DNA of 14,016 bases from an uncultured Haemophilus sp. (GCA_902482195.1 CABSZQ010000007.1:1-14016); one strand, 5' to 3'. Positions 1 through 8,594 are shown, counted from the stretch's first letter. Made by a program: numbers and translations. Notes: a model not told the origin generated them from the sequence alone.

Positions 1-54
1 CGGCATACGAGATTTCTGCCTGTCTCGTGGGCTCGGAGATGTGTATAGAGACAG
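1..54. other. Untrimmed Illumina Nextera i7 adapter (sequencing artefact)
   Basis: Bases 1-13 match the end of the Illumina P7 oligonucleotide (CGGCATACGAGAT). Bases 14-21 (TTCTGCCT) match what I recall as the Nextera N703 index. Bases 22-36 (GTCTCGTGGGCTCGG) are the Nextera read-2 tail. Bases 37-54 are the Tn5 mosaic end AGATGTGTATAAGAGACAG with one A missing, 18 instead of 19 bases. The order of parts is exactly that of a library adapter, so this is library sequence at a contig end and not a natural transposon end. Genomic sequence begins at about 55. Confidence 0.97.
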
Positions 55-71
55 CGTTAGCAACTAATTCG

Positions 72-1424
72 ATGCAAAAATTCCCTTGGCAAGCATTTGC
101 CCAAAATTCAGCGTATGCAAATCAGGTCGCGTTGCGAAATTCGCAGGGCGATCCTTTTACTTGGGCAGAACTTGCTGAGAAAATTAATCAGGTAGAAGCC
201 TTTCTTTTACAACAAGGTGTGACAGCGCAAAGTGCGGTCGCTTTTTGTGGTAAAAATTCAGAACAGATCTTATTTCTTTATTTATCCGTTATTCAGCTAG
301 GCGCAAAAATTTTAGGTATTAACCCTGCATTTCCTCAAGAAAAAAGAGAAGAATTGTGCCAAGAGTATGGGGTGGATTTTTGTTATCAAACCGAAGATAT
401 TCATTATTTAGCTACTAAAGCATTACCCGAACATAGCGCTGACTTTACAAAAGCGGCAACGATGACATTAACATCGGGCTCGACTGGTTTGCCTAAAGCA
501 GTGGTGCATAATGTGTCTGCTCATTTAGCTAATGCGGAAGGCGTTTGTGCCTTAATGAATTTTGGCAAAGATCAATCATGGCTACTTTCTTTACCGCTTT
601 ATCATGTTTCCGGACAAGGCATTGTGTGGCGCTGGCTTTACGCAGGTGCAACCTTAGTTTTACCGAAAGAAGATTTTTATCAATCTATTGGTGAGGTTTC
701 CCATGTTTCTCTCGTGCCAACGCAATTGCAGCGTTGGTTTGATTATTTGTCGGAGCATCCTCAACCTATCCAAACGCAAGCCGTGTTATTAGGTGGGACA
801 CAAATTCCTGTAAAATTAACCCAAGTATTAAGTGAATTAGGTATTCGAAGCTATTCAGGCTATGGTATGACAGAAATGGCTTCTACCGTATTCGCTAAAC
901 AATCGGATGGAAAAGTTGGTGTAGGTCAACCTTTACTTGGCCGAGCGTTCAAGTTAGTGAATGAAGAAGTTTGGCTAAAAGGTGCTGGACTTGCCATGGG
1001 ATATTGGCGAGAAGGACATATTGTTCCACTCACCAATGCCGAAGGTTGGTTCCAAACAAAAGATAAAGCTCAATGGCTTGATGACGAATTAGTTATTCAA
1101 GGCCGATTGGATAATATGTTTATTTCTGGAGGTGAAAATATTCAACCAGAAGAAATTGAAAAAGTGATTGCACAATCAGATTTGGTGAAACAAGTCTTTG
1201 TTTTGCCTCAACATGATGAGGAATTTGGCCATCGCCCTGTCGCGATTGTTGAATTTCATACCTCATTTAATGAAAGTGCGGTCGAATCTCTCAACGTTTT
1301 TTTACAAGGACGATTGGAACGATTTAAGCAACCCGTTGCCTACTATGAACTCCCGCAGGATTTAATCCAAGGGGCAATAAAGATTTCTCGCAAAGCACTC
1401 GCCGATTGGCTGTCGCAACAATAG
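72..1424 (+). CDS. menE: o-Succinylbenzoate-CoA ligase MenE
   Basis: Cytoplasmic ANL-superfamily adenylate-forming enzyme. It activates 2-succinylbenzoate with ATP and joins it to CoA in menaquinone (vitamin K2) synthesis. From the ATG at 72 it has 450 residues, close to the usual MenE length, and its start (MQKFPWQAF) aligns with the E. coli N-terminus around a shared Pro-Trp. Visible motifs are the phosphate loop TSGSTGLPK (134-142), YGMTE (264-268), Asp331 in the ribose-binding position, the hinge and C-domain signature GRLDNMFISGGENIQPEEIE (344-363), and the expected catalytic lysine in GAIKISR (K437). The frame is open further left, to a GTG at 27, but those codons come mainly from the adapter and are artefactual. 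No clear ribosome binding site lies in bases 55-71, so an upstream start lost at the contig end cannot be wholly excluded. It carries two uptake signals. mscK follows after 13 bases. Confidence 0.93.
   Translation: MQKFPWQAFAQNSAYANQVALRNSQGDPFTWAELAEKINQVEAFLLQQGVTAQSAVAFCGKNSEQILFLYLSVIQLGAKILGINPAFPQEKREELCQEYGVDFCYQTEDIHYLATKALPEHSADFTKAATMTLTSGSTGLPKAVVHNVSAHLANAEGVCALMNFGKDQSWLLSLPLYHVSGQGIVWRWLYAGATLVLPKEDFYQSIGEVSHVSLVPTQLQRWFDYLSEHPQPIQTQAVLLGGTQIPVKLTQVLSELGIRSYSGYGMTEMASTVFAKQSDGKVGVGQPLLGRAFKLVNEEVWLKGAGLAMGYWREGHIVPLTNAEGWFQTKDKAQWLDDELVIQGRLDNMFISGGENIQPEEIEKVIAQSDLVKQVFVLPQHDEEFGHRPVAIVEFHTSFNESAVESLNVFLQGRLERFKQPVAYYELPQDLIQGAIKISRKALADWLSQQ
230..238 (+). repeat. DNA uptake signal sequence
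   Basis: Exact AAGTGCGGT inside menE. Read in frame it gives Ser-Ala-Val. Confidence 0.93.
1274..1282 (+). repeat. DNA uptake signal sequence
   Basis: Exact AAGTGCGGT near the 3' end of menE. Read in frame it gives Ser-Ala-Val. Confidence 0.93.
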
Positions 1425-1437
1425 GAAAGTTAGTTTA

Positions 1438-4400
1438 ATGAAAAATATCTCTCGTTTTTTGACCGCACTTGGTCTTTCATTTGTTTTTACACTTGCGTTT
1501 TCTCAGCCTGTTTGGGCAGAGAATAATGCTGATTTACCAACTGAAAAAACACTAAAAAGTGAATTAGCTGAGGCGGAAAAGTTACCGGATGGTGAGGAAA
1601 AAACAAGTAAAGTGGCCACAATCCAGGCTTCGCTTGATTTCTTGCAACAAATTCAAACACAGCAAAAAAATAATAACGATTTGCAAGATACGCTTATTGA
1701 TGCAGATTCTGAAATTCAGAAGAATAATGCTGATCTTCAAAATCTTAAAAAACAGCTAAGCTCACCAAATAACACGGATTATGCTTCACAAAGTTTAGCG
1801 ACTTTACAGGCACAGCTTGAGAAACTGACCAATCAGCAACAGGATGCACAATCTGCATTAAGTGCCGTAAATACACAACTTGCAGGGCAGAGTTCTGTGT
1901 CTGAACGTGCTCAAACAGCCTTGACAGATAATGTTAAACGTATGCAAGAATTGAATCAGAAATTGGCTGACCCAACAACCAGTTCGCTATTAAAACAGCA
2001 AATTCAACTTGAGTTGCAATTGATTGAGCTAAAAAATATCTATAATCAAGTGTTATTAAAAAATAGCGATCAGTTGACGATGCTTTATCAAAGCCGATAT
2101 GAACTGTTGAATACGCGTGTTCAAGCATTGCAGCAACAAATTGCCGCTATTCAAGAAGTGATTAATCAAAAGAATTTGGCTAAAACACAAAACCAAGTTG
2201 AGCAAGCACAACAACAAAGCCAAAATGTTGAGCAAAATCCGTTGATTCAGAAAGAATTGAATTTGAATGCACAGCTTAGCCAATATTTACTTGAGCAAAC
2301 AGAGAAAACCAATACATTAACGCAAGATGAACTACGCATGCGAAATGTATTGGATAACTTAACGCAGACGCAACGTACCATTGATGAGCAAATTAGTGCG
2401 TTACAAGGCACGTTGGTGCTTTCTCGCATTATTCAGCAACAAAAACAAAAATTACCGACCAATTTAAATATTCAAGGTCTTTCAAAGCAAATTGCCGATT
2501 TGCGTGTACAGATCTTCGATATTACGCAGAAACGTAATGAGCTTTATGATATTGATGCTTACATCAGTAAAATAGAGCAGAATGAAAACAAATCGTTTAC
2601 ACCTGCAGAAAAAACACAATTAACCAATTTGCTCACTGAACGTCGTAAAGTTGCCTCTGATTTGATTAAGTCATTGAATAATCAATTGAACTTAGCGATT
2701 TCCTTAGAGTTAACCCAACAGCAAATTACTCAAATCAGTGATCAGATTCAGTCTAAACTCGACCAACAAAGTTTCTGGGTAAAAAGTAATAATCCAATTA
2801 ATTTAGATTGGTTCAAAAAACTGCCAATGTCACTCAAGGCACAATTTGATGGCATTGGAAAGAAAATTGGCTTCCCGACAAATTTTGATAATTTGCCGTA
2901 TTTACTCACTTATGTCTTTATTTTGTTTGTGATTGGTGGATTGATTTTCAAATTTAAAGAATCAATTAAACAACGTTTGAGCGTGATTAATGGCGAAATA
3001 AATACGCTTCGTTCGGATAGCCAATGGCATACACCACTTGCGTTATTTTATACCGCACTTTTATCTTTATCAGGTACCCTTTGGTTCTTAGCGGCTTGCC
3101 AATTGTTAGGCTTTTTCTTGGTGAAAAATCCACAGGAGTTTTGGGAATGGTCGCTCAGTATGGCGGGCTATTGGTGGTTCTTTAGTTTTGTTTTAGCTAT
3201 TCTTCGTCCGAATGGTATTTTAGTGCGCCATTTTGGTTTTGCTAAAGAGAGTGCAGCTAGCCTACAAGATGTTACGAAACGTATTATTGTTTCTGTTGTG
3301 TTATTACTGAATACATCAATTTTCAGTAATGTAATGGATACAGGCTTAGCAAATGACGTATTGGGTGAAATAAATACCATTGTTGCCTTGCTTTTCTGTA
3401 TTGTGATTATTGCGCCACGTTTTGTTCGCACAGAAAAATCGTTGAATTCAAGCGTAACGGATCAGCGTGATAGAACGCTTTTAAAAATTATGCGCGTTTT
3501 ATTGCAATTGGTCCCTGTTATTTTAATTGCACTAGTTGCTTTAGGCTATTATTACACCGCCTTAAATTTAATTACGCATATTATTAATACCTACATTGCA
3601 TGGGTGGTGTGGTCGTTGGTGCGTCATACTATTTATCGTGGTATTACGGTTGCATCAAGACGTTTAGCTTATCGACGTTTACAAGAAAAACGTCAGCAAA
3701 AACAACAAGATTCAAGTGATACTTCAGCCTCTGATGATGTGGTCGTGATTACCGAACAAGAAGAGGGATTGGCCTTAAATGAAGTGCGTAGCCAGTTACT
3801 ACGCTTTGCCGATCTCTTTATTTGGACCGCACTTTTTGTCATCTTTTATTATGTCTGGTCAGATTTAGTTACGGTGGTAAGTTATTTGCGTGATATTACC
3901 TTGTGGCAACAAACTTCAACAACTGAAGCGGGCGTGGTGACCGAAACGATTTCACTCTTTAACTTGATTGTTGCGTTAATCATTGTTGTGATTACCTATA
4001 TTTTGGTGCGTAACATTCAGGGTATTTTAGAAGTATTAATCTTTTCCCGAGTGAAGCTTTCACAAGGTACGCCTTATACGATTACCACCTTATTAACCTA
4101 CATTTTGGTTGCGGTTGGTGGTGCATGGGCATTCTCAACACTCGGGATGTCTTGGTCGAAATTACAATGGTTATTTGCCGCCCTTTCCGTTGGTCTCGGT
4201 TTTGGTATGCAAGAAATTTTTGCGAACTTTGTTTCCGGCATCATTTTATTATTTGAGCGTCCAATTCGTGTGGGTGATACTGTGACAATTAACGATGTAA
4301 CAGGTACAGTAGCGAAAATCCGTATTCGCGCCATTACGATGATCGATCCGGATCGAAAAGAAGTGATTGTGCCAAATAAATCCTTTGTAACCGGACAAGT

Positions 4401-4779
4401 GACTAACTGGGCATTATCTAACACCGTTACTCGTTTGGTTATATCCGTTGGGGTGGCTTATGGATCAGATTTAGAGTTGGTGAAACGTTTATTATTGCAA
4501 GCTGCAAATGAGCAACCAAGCGTCTTAAAAGATCCAGAACCAAGAGCATTATTCTTAACCTTTGGGGCAAGTACGTTAGATCACGAATTACGTGTTTATG
4601 TGGGTCAAGTGTCTGAGCGAAATGATACGCTTGATGCGCTCAACCGCCGCGTGAATGAGTTATTTGCAGAAAATAATATTGATATTGCATTCAACCAATT
4701 AGATATCTTTATCAAAAACAAAGATACAGGTGAAGAGATTCCATTTATTGATGTGGCAAAATTAGCCCAAAATCATTAA
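1438..4779 (+). CDS. mscK: Large mechanosensitive channel of the MscK (KefA) type
   Basis: Inner-membrane tension-gated channel of 1113 residues that releases solutes on osmotic downshock; E. coli MscK is about 1120 residues and is modulated by external K+. In order: a signal peptide (1-27, ending ...QPVWA before ENN); a long Gln-rich, coiled-coil periplasmic region (about 30-460); roughly ten or eleven membrane segments between about 486 and 940; and a C-terminal MscS domain. The pore helix has the Gly/Ala-rich face SVGLGFGMQEIFANF (about 917-931), followed by the beta-domain motif FERPIRVGDTV. The downstream stretches KIRIRA, DRKEVIVPNKSFVT, VAYGSDLE and FGASTLDHELR favour MscK over the paralogue MscM, which differs at these places. 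AGGAAAG, overlapping the menE stop, serves as ribosome binding site 8 bases before the ATG. K+ gating is known for the E. coli protein only and is not visible here. Three uptake signals lie inside the gene. Confidence 0.92.
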   Translation: MKNISRFLTALGLSFVFTLAFSQPVWAENNADLPTEKTLKSELAEAEKLPDGEEKTSKVATIQASLDFLQQIQTQQKNNNDLQDTLIDADSEIQKNNADLQNLKKQLSSPNNTDYASQSLATLQAQLEKLTNQQQDAQSALSAVNTQLAGQSSVSERAQTALTDNVKRMQELNQKLADPTTSSLLKQQIQLELQLIELKNIYNQVLLKNSDQLTMLYQSRYELLNTRVQALQQQIAAIQEVINQKNLAKTQNQVEQAQQQSQNVEQNPLIQKELNLNAQLSQYLLEQTEKTNTLTQDELRMRNVLDNLTQTQRTIDEQISALQGTLVLSRIIQQQKQKLPTNLNIQGLSKQIADLRVQIFDITQKRNELYDIDAYISKIEQNENKSFTPAEKTQLTNLLTERRKVASDLIKSLNNQLNLAISLELTQQQITQISDQIQSKLDQQSFWVKSNNPINLDWFKKLPMSLKAQFDGIGKKIGFPTNFDNLPYLLTYVFILFVIGGLIFKFKESIKQRLSVINGEINTLRSDSQWHTPLALFYTALLSLSGTLWFLAACQLLGFFLVKNPQEFWEWSLSMAGYWWFFSFVLAILRPNGILVRHFGFAKESAASLQDVTKRIIVSVVLLLNTSIFSNVMDTGLANDVLGEINTIVALLFCIVIIAPRFVRTEKSLNSSVTDQRDRTLLKIMRVLLQLVPVILIALVALGYYYTALNLITHIINTYIAWVVWSLVRHTIYRGITVASRRLAYRRLQEKRQQKQQDSSDTSASDDVVVITEQEEGLALNEVRSQLLRFADLFIWTALFVIFYYVWSDLVTVVSYLRDITLWQQTSTTEAGVVTETISLFNLIVALIIVVITYILVRNIQGILEVLIFSRVKLSQGTPYTITTLLTYILVAVGGAWAFSTLGMSWSKLQWLFAALSVGLGFGMQEIFANFVSGIILLFERPIRVGDTVTINDVTGTVAKIRIRAITMIDPDRKEVIVPNKSFVTGQVTNWALSNTVTRLVISVGVAYGSDLELVKRLLLQAANEQPSVLKDPEPRALFLTFGASTLDHELRVYVGQVSERNDTLDALNRRVNELFAENNIDIAFNQLDIFIKNKDTGEEIPFIDVAKLAQNH
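1462..1470 (-). repeat. DNA uptake signal sequence
   Basis: Exact complement form ACCGCACTT within the mscK signal-peptide codons, giving Thr-Ala-Leu (residues 9-11). Confidence 0.93.
3052..3060 (-). repeat. DNA uptake signal sequence
   Basis: Exact complement form in an mscK membrane-helix region, giving Thr-Ala-Leu. Confidence 0.93.
3826..3834 (-). repeat. DNA uptake signal sequence
   Basis: Exact complement form in an mscK membrane helix (WTALFVIF), giving Thr-Ala-Leu. Confidence 0.93.
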
Positions 4780-4794
4780 TTAAAGAGAGAAAAT

Positions 4795-5868
4795 ATGGCA
4801 GGGAATACTATCGGACAACTTTTTCGTGTGACGACCTTTGGGGAGTCACATGGTATTGCATTAGGCTGTATCGTAGATGGCGTACCGCCGAATCTTGAAT
4901 TATCGGAAGCCGATATTCAACCTGATTTAGATCGTCGTAAACCCGGTACATCACGCTATACCACACCGCGTCGTGAAAACGATGAAGTACAGATTTTATC
5001 TGGGGTATTTGAAGGTAAAACAACCGGTACCAGCATTGGAATGATCATTAAAAATGGTGATCAACGTTCACAAGATTATGGCGATATTAAAGATCGTTTC
5101 CGTCCAGGGCATGCGGATTTTACCTATCAACAAAAATACGGTATTCGTGATTATCGCGGTGGTGGACGTTCTTCTGCACGTGAAACTGCCATGCGTGTCG
5201 CTGCGGGAGCGATTGCAAAGAAATATTTACGTGAGCAGTTTGGCATTGAAGTGCGTGGCTTTTTGAGTCAAATTGGCGAAGTGAAGATTGCACCGCAGAC
5301 TGTAGGAAAAATTGATTGGGATAAAGTGAATAGCAATCCATTTTTCTGTCCGGATGAAAGTGCGGTCGAAAAATTTGATGAATTAATCCGTGAATTGAAA
5401 AAAGAAGGGGACTCGATTGGGGCAAAACTAACCGTGATTGCAGAAAATGTCCCTGTTGGCTTAGGTGAGCCTGTTTTTGATCGACTTGATGCAGATTTAG
5501 CCCATGCTTTAATGGGGATTAATGCCGTTAAAGGTGTAGAAATTGGCGATGGTTTTGCGGTGGTTGAACAGCGTGGCAGTCAACATCGTGATGAAATGAC
5601 ACCCAATGGTTTTGAAAGTAACCATGCTGGCGGTATTTTAGGGGGCATTAGCTCAGGTCAGCCAATTATTGCGACCATTGCACTAAAACCAACATCCAGT
5701 ATAACCATTCCAGGACGCTCGATTAATTTAGAAGGTGATCCTGTCGAAGTGGTGACAAAAGGCCGTCATGATCCTTGTGTAGGTATCCGAGCAGTCCCTA
5801 TTGCAGAGGCAATGGTTGCGATTGTGTTACTCGACCATTTATTGCGTTTTAAGGCGCAATGTAGATAA
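4795..5868 (+). CDS. aroC: Chorismate synthase AroC
   Basis: Last enzyme of the shikimate pathway. It converts 5-enolpyruvylshikimate 3-phosphate to chorismate using reduced FMN without net redox change, in the cytoplasm. The 357-residue protein is close to the E. coli one (361) and nearly colinear with it. Visible signatures are TTFGESHG (13-20, with His19), RPGHAD containing His106, the arginine-rich [11 protein letters not shown] (120-130), [13 protein letters not shown] in the middle, and [18 protein letters not shown] near the C-terminus. AGAGAG stands 7 bases before the ATG, which lies 15 bases after the mscK stop, so it is probably co-transcribed with mscK and menE. The C-terminal tail is slightly shorter and more divergent than in E. 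coli. Chorismate feeds menaquinone synthesis, which fits linkage to menE. One uptake signal encodes Ser-Ala-Val at 5359-5367. Confidence 0.97.
   Translation: MAGNTIGQLFRVTTFGESHGIALGCIVDGVPPNLELSEADIQPDLDRRKPGTSRYTTPRRENDEVQILSGVFEGKTTGTSIGMIIKNGDQRSQDYGDIKDRFRPGHADFTYQQKYGIRDYRGGGRSSARETAMRVAAGAIAKKYLREQFGIEVRGFLSQIGEVKIAPQTVGKIDWDKVNSNPFFCPDESAVEKFDELIRELKKEGDSIGAKLTVIAENVPVGLGEPVFDRLDADLAHALMGINAVKGVEIGDGFAVVEQRGSQHRDEMTPNGFESNHAGGILGGISSGQPIIATIALKPTSSITIPGRSINLEGDPVEVVTKGRHDPCVGIRAVPIAEAMVAIVLLDHLLRFKAQCR
5358..5366 (+). repeat. DNA uptake signal sequence
   Basis: Exact AAGTGCGGT inside aroC, giving Ser-Ala-Val. Confidence 0.93.
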
Positions 5869-5932
5869 CTCTTTTAAATTAAGTTTATTTTCTCTTTTAT
5901 TGAAGATAAGGTCATTCGTTTTAGGAAATCTT

Positions 5933-6805
5933 ATGAATAAATCTTTAGCAAAATTACTTTCAAGTGCGGTTGTTTTAGGGTGCGTTTTTTTCTCGCTACA
6001 AACAATGGCCTCGCCACAAGACTGGCAACGGATTAAACGTCCAATTCCTGCAGCAGATGGTAAAGCGAATCCAATTGGTAGCTATTCGAATGGTTGTATT
6101 ATCGGGGCGGAGCCATTGCCTTATAAAGGTGAGGGATACCAAGTCATTCGTATGAATAAAAACCGCTATTATGGTCATCCGGATATGATTGCTTACTTAC
6201 AGCGTCTTGGACAAAAGGCGAAGTCTGCAGGCTTACCAACGATGTTAGTTGGGGATATTGCTATGCCGGGTGGTGGTCGCTTTTTAACAGGGCATGCAAG
6301 CCATCAAATGGGATTAGATGCGGATATTTGGTTGCGAATGGGCACCATGACAGACAGCGAAGCGCTAAATTCTGATGGAAAAGGTTTGCTCGTGGTGAAC
6401 CGTCAAACACAACGTGTTGATGAAAATGTGTGGAATAACAATCATGCAACGCTAATTAAATTGGCAGCGCAAGATCCAAAAGTCACCCGTATTTTTGTGA
6501 ACCCAGCGATTAAATTAAAACTTTGTCAAACTGCAGGAGACGATCGTGCATGGTTACACAAAATTCGTCCATGGTTTGGGCATGATTCACATTTCCACGT
6601 GCGCATTGCTTGTCCGAAAGATGCCGCTTATTGTGAAGATCAAGCACCGGTACCAGCAGGTGATGGATGTGGTGATGAACTTTATTCTTGGTTTGAACCC
6701 GCAAAACCAGGTTCAGGCTCTTCTAAACCAAAAGTGACACCGCCAGAACCATTCTTGTGCCAACAAGTGTTGAGTTCGCCAAATAGTAGCGAATGGTTAG
6801 AGTAG
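5933..6805 (+). CDS. mepA: Penicillin-insensitive murein endopeptidase MepA
   Basis: Periplasmic zinc endopeptidase of the LAS family that cuts cross-links between peptide stems of peptidoglycan; it is not inhibited by beta-lactams. It has 290 residues (E. coli 274). A signal peptide covers about residues 1-26, ending ...LQTMA before SPQDW. The zinc site is visible in GHASHQMGLDAD (His124 and Asp131) and HDSHFHVR (His217, His220, His222), at a constant offset of 11 from the E. coli ligands. SNGCIIGAEPLP and the C-terminal GDGCGDELYSWFEP are family signatures, and the cysteines suggest disulfides. The frame is open back to 5801 inside aroC, but the ATG at 5933 is preceded by TTAGGAAA and begins the signal peptide, so it is the start. 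It lies 64 bases after aroC, with no terminator between them. An uptake signal is embedded in the signal-peptide codons. Confidence 0.95.
   Translation: MNKSLAKLLSSAVVLGCVFFSLQTMASPQDWQRIKRPIPAADGKANPIGSYSNGCIIGAEPLPYKGEGYQVIRMNKNRYYGHPDMIAYLQRLGQKAKSAGLPTMLVGDIAMPGGGRFLTGHASHQMGLDADIWLRMGTMTDSEALNSDGKGLLVVNRQTQRVDENVWNNNHATLIKLAAQDPKVTRIFVNPAIKLKLCQTAGDDRAWLHKIRPWFGHDSHFHVRIACPKDAAYCEDQAPVPAGDGCGDELYSWFEPAKPGSGSSKPKVTPPEPFLCQQVLSSPNSSEWLE
5962..5970 (+). repeat. DNA uptake signal sequence
   Basis: Exact AAGTGCGGT in the mepA signal-peptide codons, giving Ser-Ala-Val (residues 11-13). Confidence 0.93.
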
Positions 6806-6815
6806 GAGTGAAATC

Positions 6816-7583
6816 ATGGAGTTGGGGATTGATATATTAGCCATGCTTTTTGCAGCTGCCTTTATTGCCGCATTTATTGATGCGATAGCGGGTGGCGGAG
6901 GCTTAATTACAATCCCTGCCTTATTAATGACAGGTATGCCACCAGCAATGGCATTAGGTACAAATAAATTACAAGCGTTTGGTGGCGCGTTGTCGGCAAG
7001 TATTTACTTTCTGCGTAAAAGAGCGGTCAATTTACCGGAGTTTTCTTTCATCTTACTGGTGATTTTTATCGGCTCGGTGATTGGTACCTTGCTTATTCAA
7101 AGTTTAGATGCGTCATTAATTAAAAAAGGGCTTCCATTTCTCATTTTAGCGATCGGCTTATACTTTTTATTTACACCTAAATTGGGTGAAAGTGATCGTA
7201 AACAACGCATTTATTACGCTGTTTTTGCGTTATGTTTTGGTTCATTACTGGGTTTTTATGATGGCTTTTTCGGACCAGGGACGGGGTCATTGATGAACCT
7301 AGCTTGTGTGACACTACTTGGATTTAACCTAACCAAAGCGACTGCTCATGCGAAAGTGATGAATTTAACCTCAAATTTTGCTTCATTAATTTTCTTCTTT
7401 ATTGGTGGTCATGTGATTTGGACTGTCGGTTTAGTGATGATGGCAGGAAGCCTGATAGGTGCAAATTTAGGTGCTAAAATGGTGATGGCAAAAGGCAAAC
7501 AACTGATCAGACCGATGGTGGTGATTATGTCATTTATCATGACGATAAAAATGGCGTATGATCAGGGTTGGTTTCATTTTTAA
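6816..7583 (+). CDS. yfcA: TSUP (TauE/SafE) family membrane protein, YfcA-like
   Basis: Polytopic inner-membrane protein of 255 residues, almost wholly hydrophobic with about seven or eight helices. It follows E. coli YfcA closely: IDAIAGGGGLITIPAL (21-36), GTNKLQAFGG (48-57), YDGFFGPGTGS (148-158) and NLTKATAHAKVMN (171-183). The family (DUF81/TSUP) includes sulfite and organosulfonate exporters, but the YfcA substrate is not known and no specificity can be read from sequence. The ATG at 6816 follows mepA by 10 bases; the ribosome binding site AGGAG overlaps the mepA stop, so translation is probably coupled. I recall the E. coli order as aroC-mepA-yfcA, the same as here, which supports both the assignment and a conserved operon. 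Confidence 0.9.
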   Translation: MELGIDILAMLFAAAFIAAFIDAIAGGGGLITIPALLMTGMPPAMALGTNKLQAFGGALSASIYFLRKRAVNLPEFSFILLVIFIGSVIGTLLIQSLDASLIKKGLPFLILAIGLYFLFTPKLGESDRKQRIYYAVFALCFGSLLGFYDGFFGPGTGSLMNLACVTLLGFNLTKATAHAKVMNLTSNFASLIFFFIGGHVIWTVGLVMMAGSLIGANLGAKMVMAKGKQLIRPMVVIMSFIMTIKMAYDQGWFHF

Positions 7584-7592
7584 CGATTGATT

Positions 7593-8552
7593 ATGACAGA
7601 TTCTCAAAAAAAATTACGTATTACGGCTCGAACAGGTTATGAACCACATTTTTCATGGTCATATTTGCACCCCAAAAATTGGGGGATTTGGCTTGGTATT
7701 TTTGTGCTTTTGTTATTGGCTTTTGTGCCGTTTCGTTTACGCGATAAATTAGCAGAGAAACTGGCTCGTGCACTCTCGAAAAAAATTGGTAAACCACGTA
7801 TTCGTGCAGAAATTAATTTGAAACTCTGTTTCCCAGATTGGACAGATGAGAAACGTAACAAAGTAATTGAAGACATGTTTGTGACGGTCGCACAAGTCAT
7901 GCTTGGTATTGGAGAAATTGCCATTCGTTCTAAAAAACATTTACAAAAACGTAGCGAATTCATTGGCCTTGAGCATATCAAGCAAGCGAAAGCCGAAGGG
8001 CATAACATCATTTTGATGGTACCGCATGGTTGGGCGATTGATGCATCTGGCATTATTTTACATACACACGGCATGCCTATGACATCAATGTATAACCCAC
8101 ACCGAAATCCGTTGGTGGATTGGTTATGGACTTTAGCGCGTCAACGTTTTGGCGGAAAAATGCATGCTCGCCAAAATGGGATTAAGCCGTTTTTAGCGCA
8201 CATCAAGCAAGGTCAAATGGGGTACTATCTTCCAGATGAGGATTTTGGTGCCGAGCAAAGTGTCTTTGTGGATTTCTTTGCCACTTATAAAGCTACCCTT
8301 CCTGGGTTAAACAAAATGGCGAAATTGGCAAAAGCGGTGGTTATTCCAATGTTTCCACGCTATAACGCCAAGAATGGCAAGTATGAAATGGAAATTCGCC
8401 CACCGATGCAATTAAGCGAAGATCCTGAGCAATCAGCCCGCGCGATGAACGAAGAAATTGAGTATTTCGTTACGCCAACACCCGAACAATATGTCTGGAT
8501 TTTACAGCTTCTTCGTACCCGAAAAGACGGGGAAGATATTTACCCAGATTAA
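7593..8552 (+). CDS. lpxM: Lipid A late acyltransferase LpxM (MsbB)
   Basis: Inner-membrane acyltransferase that adds the last secondary acyl chain, usually myristoyl from acyl carrier protein, to Kdo2-lipid A and so completes hexa-acyl lipid A. From the ATG at 7593 it has 319 residues. One N-terminal membrane helix (about 31-50) anchors it, and the catalytic HX4D motif is His145-Gly-Trp-Ala-Ile-Asp150. RFGGKMHARQNGIKPF, GYYLPDEDFG and FVDFFATYKATLP match LpxM and differ from the paralogue LpxL, whose equivalent text is quite different. A TTG at 7587 would add two residues, but the ATG is preferred. The gene starts 9 bases after yfcA with no good Shine-Dalgarno sequence, so translational coupling is likely. 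It is the last gene before the hairpin at 8565-8598. Its place beside mepA and mscK groups envelope functions. Confidence 0.93.
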   Translation: MTDSQKKLRITARTGYEPHFSWSYLHPKNWGIWLGIFVLLLLAFVPFRLRDKLAEKLARALSKKIGKPRIRAEINLKLCFPDWTDEKRNKVIEDMFVTVAQVMLGIGEIAIRSKKHLQKRSEFIGLEHIKQAKAEGHNIILMVPHGWAIDASGIILHTHGMPMTSMYNPHRNPLVDWLWTLARQRFGGKMHARQNGIKPFLAHIKQGQMGYYLPDEDFGAEQSVFVDFFATYKATLPGLNKMAKLAKAVVIPMFPRYNAKNGKYEMEIRPPMQLSEDPEQSARAMNEEIEYFVTPTPEQYVWILQLLRTRKDGEDIYPD

Positions 8553-8568
8553 TTCATTTTATTTACAA

Positions 8569-8577
8569 AAGTGCGGT
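8569..8577 (+). repeat. DNA uptake signal sequence (left arm of terminator)
   Basis: Exact AAGTGCGGT between genes, facing the copy at 8586-8594 and forming the lpxM terminator stem. Confidence 0.93.
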
Positions 8578-8585
8578 CAAAATTC

Positions 8586-8594
8586 ACCGCACTT
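8586..8594 (-). repeat. DNA uptake signal sequence (right arm of terminator)
   Basis: Exact complement form, right arm of the lpxM terminator stem. Confidence 0.93.

Noticed and set aside
37..54. Tn5-like mosaic end as evidence of a natural mobile element
   Set aside because: It directly follows the read-2 tail, an 8-base index and the P7 end, so it is library construction sequence.
27..71. Upstream GTG start for menE
   Set aside because: The start codon and most of the extra codons lie in the library adapter. Only the ATG at 72 gives the family length.
1664..1671. Seven-A heptamer in mscK (CAA AAA AAT) as a frameshift site
   Set aside because: It lies in the periplasmic coiled coil, where a shift would make a useless short product. 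It shows that this heptamer can occur by chance in A-rich coding DNA.
4098..4424. 108-codon open frame antisense to the mscK channel domain
   Set aside because: The channel domain on the plus strand is unmistakable, and the antisense product has no recognisable features.
5801..5932. Earlier ATG for mepA at 5801, overlapping aroC
   Set aside because: It would put 44 unrelated residues before a clear signal peptide. The ATG at 5933 has a good ribosome binding site.
7587..7592. TTG start for lpxM
   Set aside because: It adds only Met-Ile before the ATG at 7593 and has no better ribosome binding site.
7637..8074. 145-codon open frame antisense to lpxM
   Set aside because: Shadow of lpxM codon use; the product is Cys/Ser/Arg-rich with no family features, and no ribosome binding site supports it.
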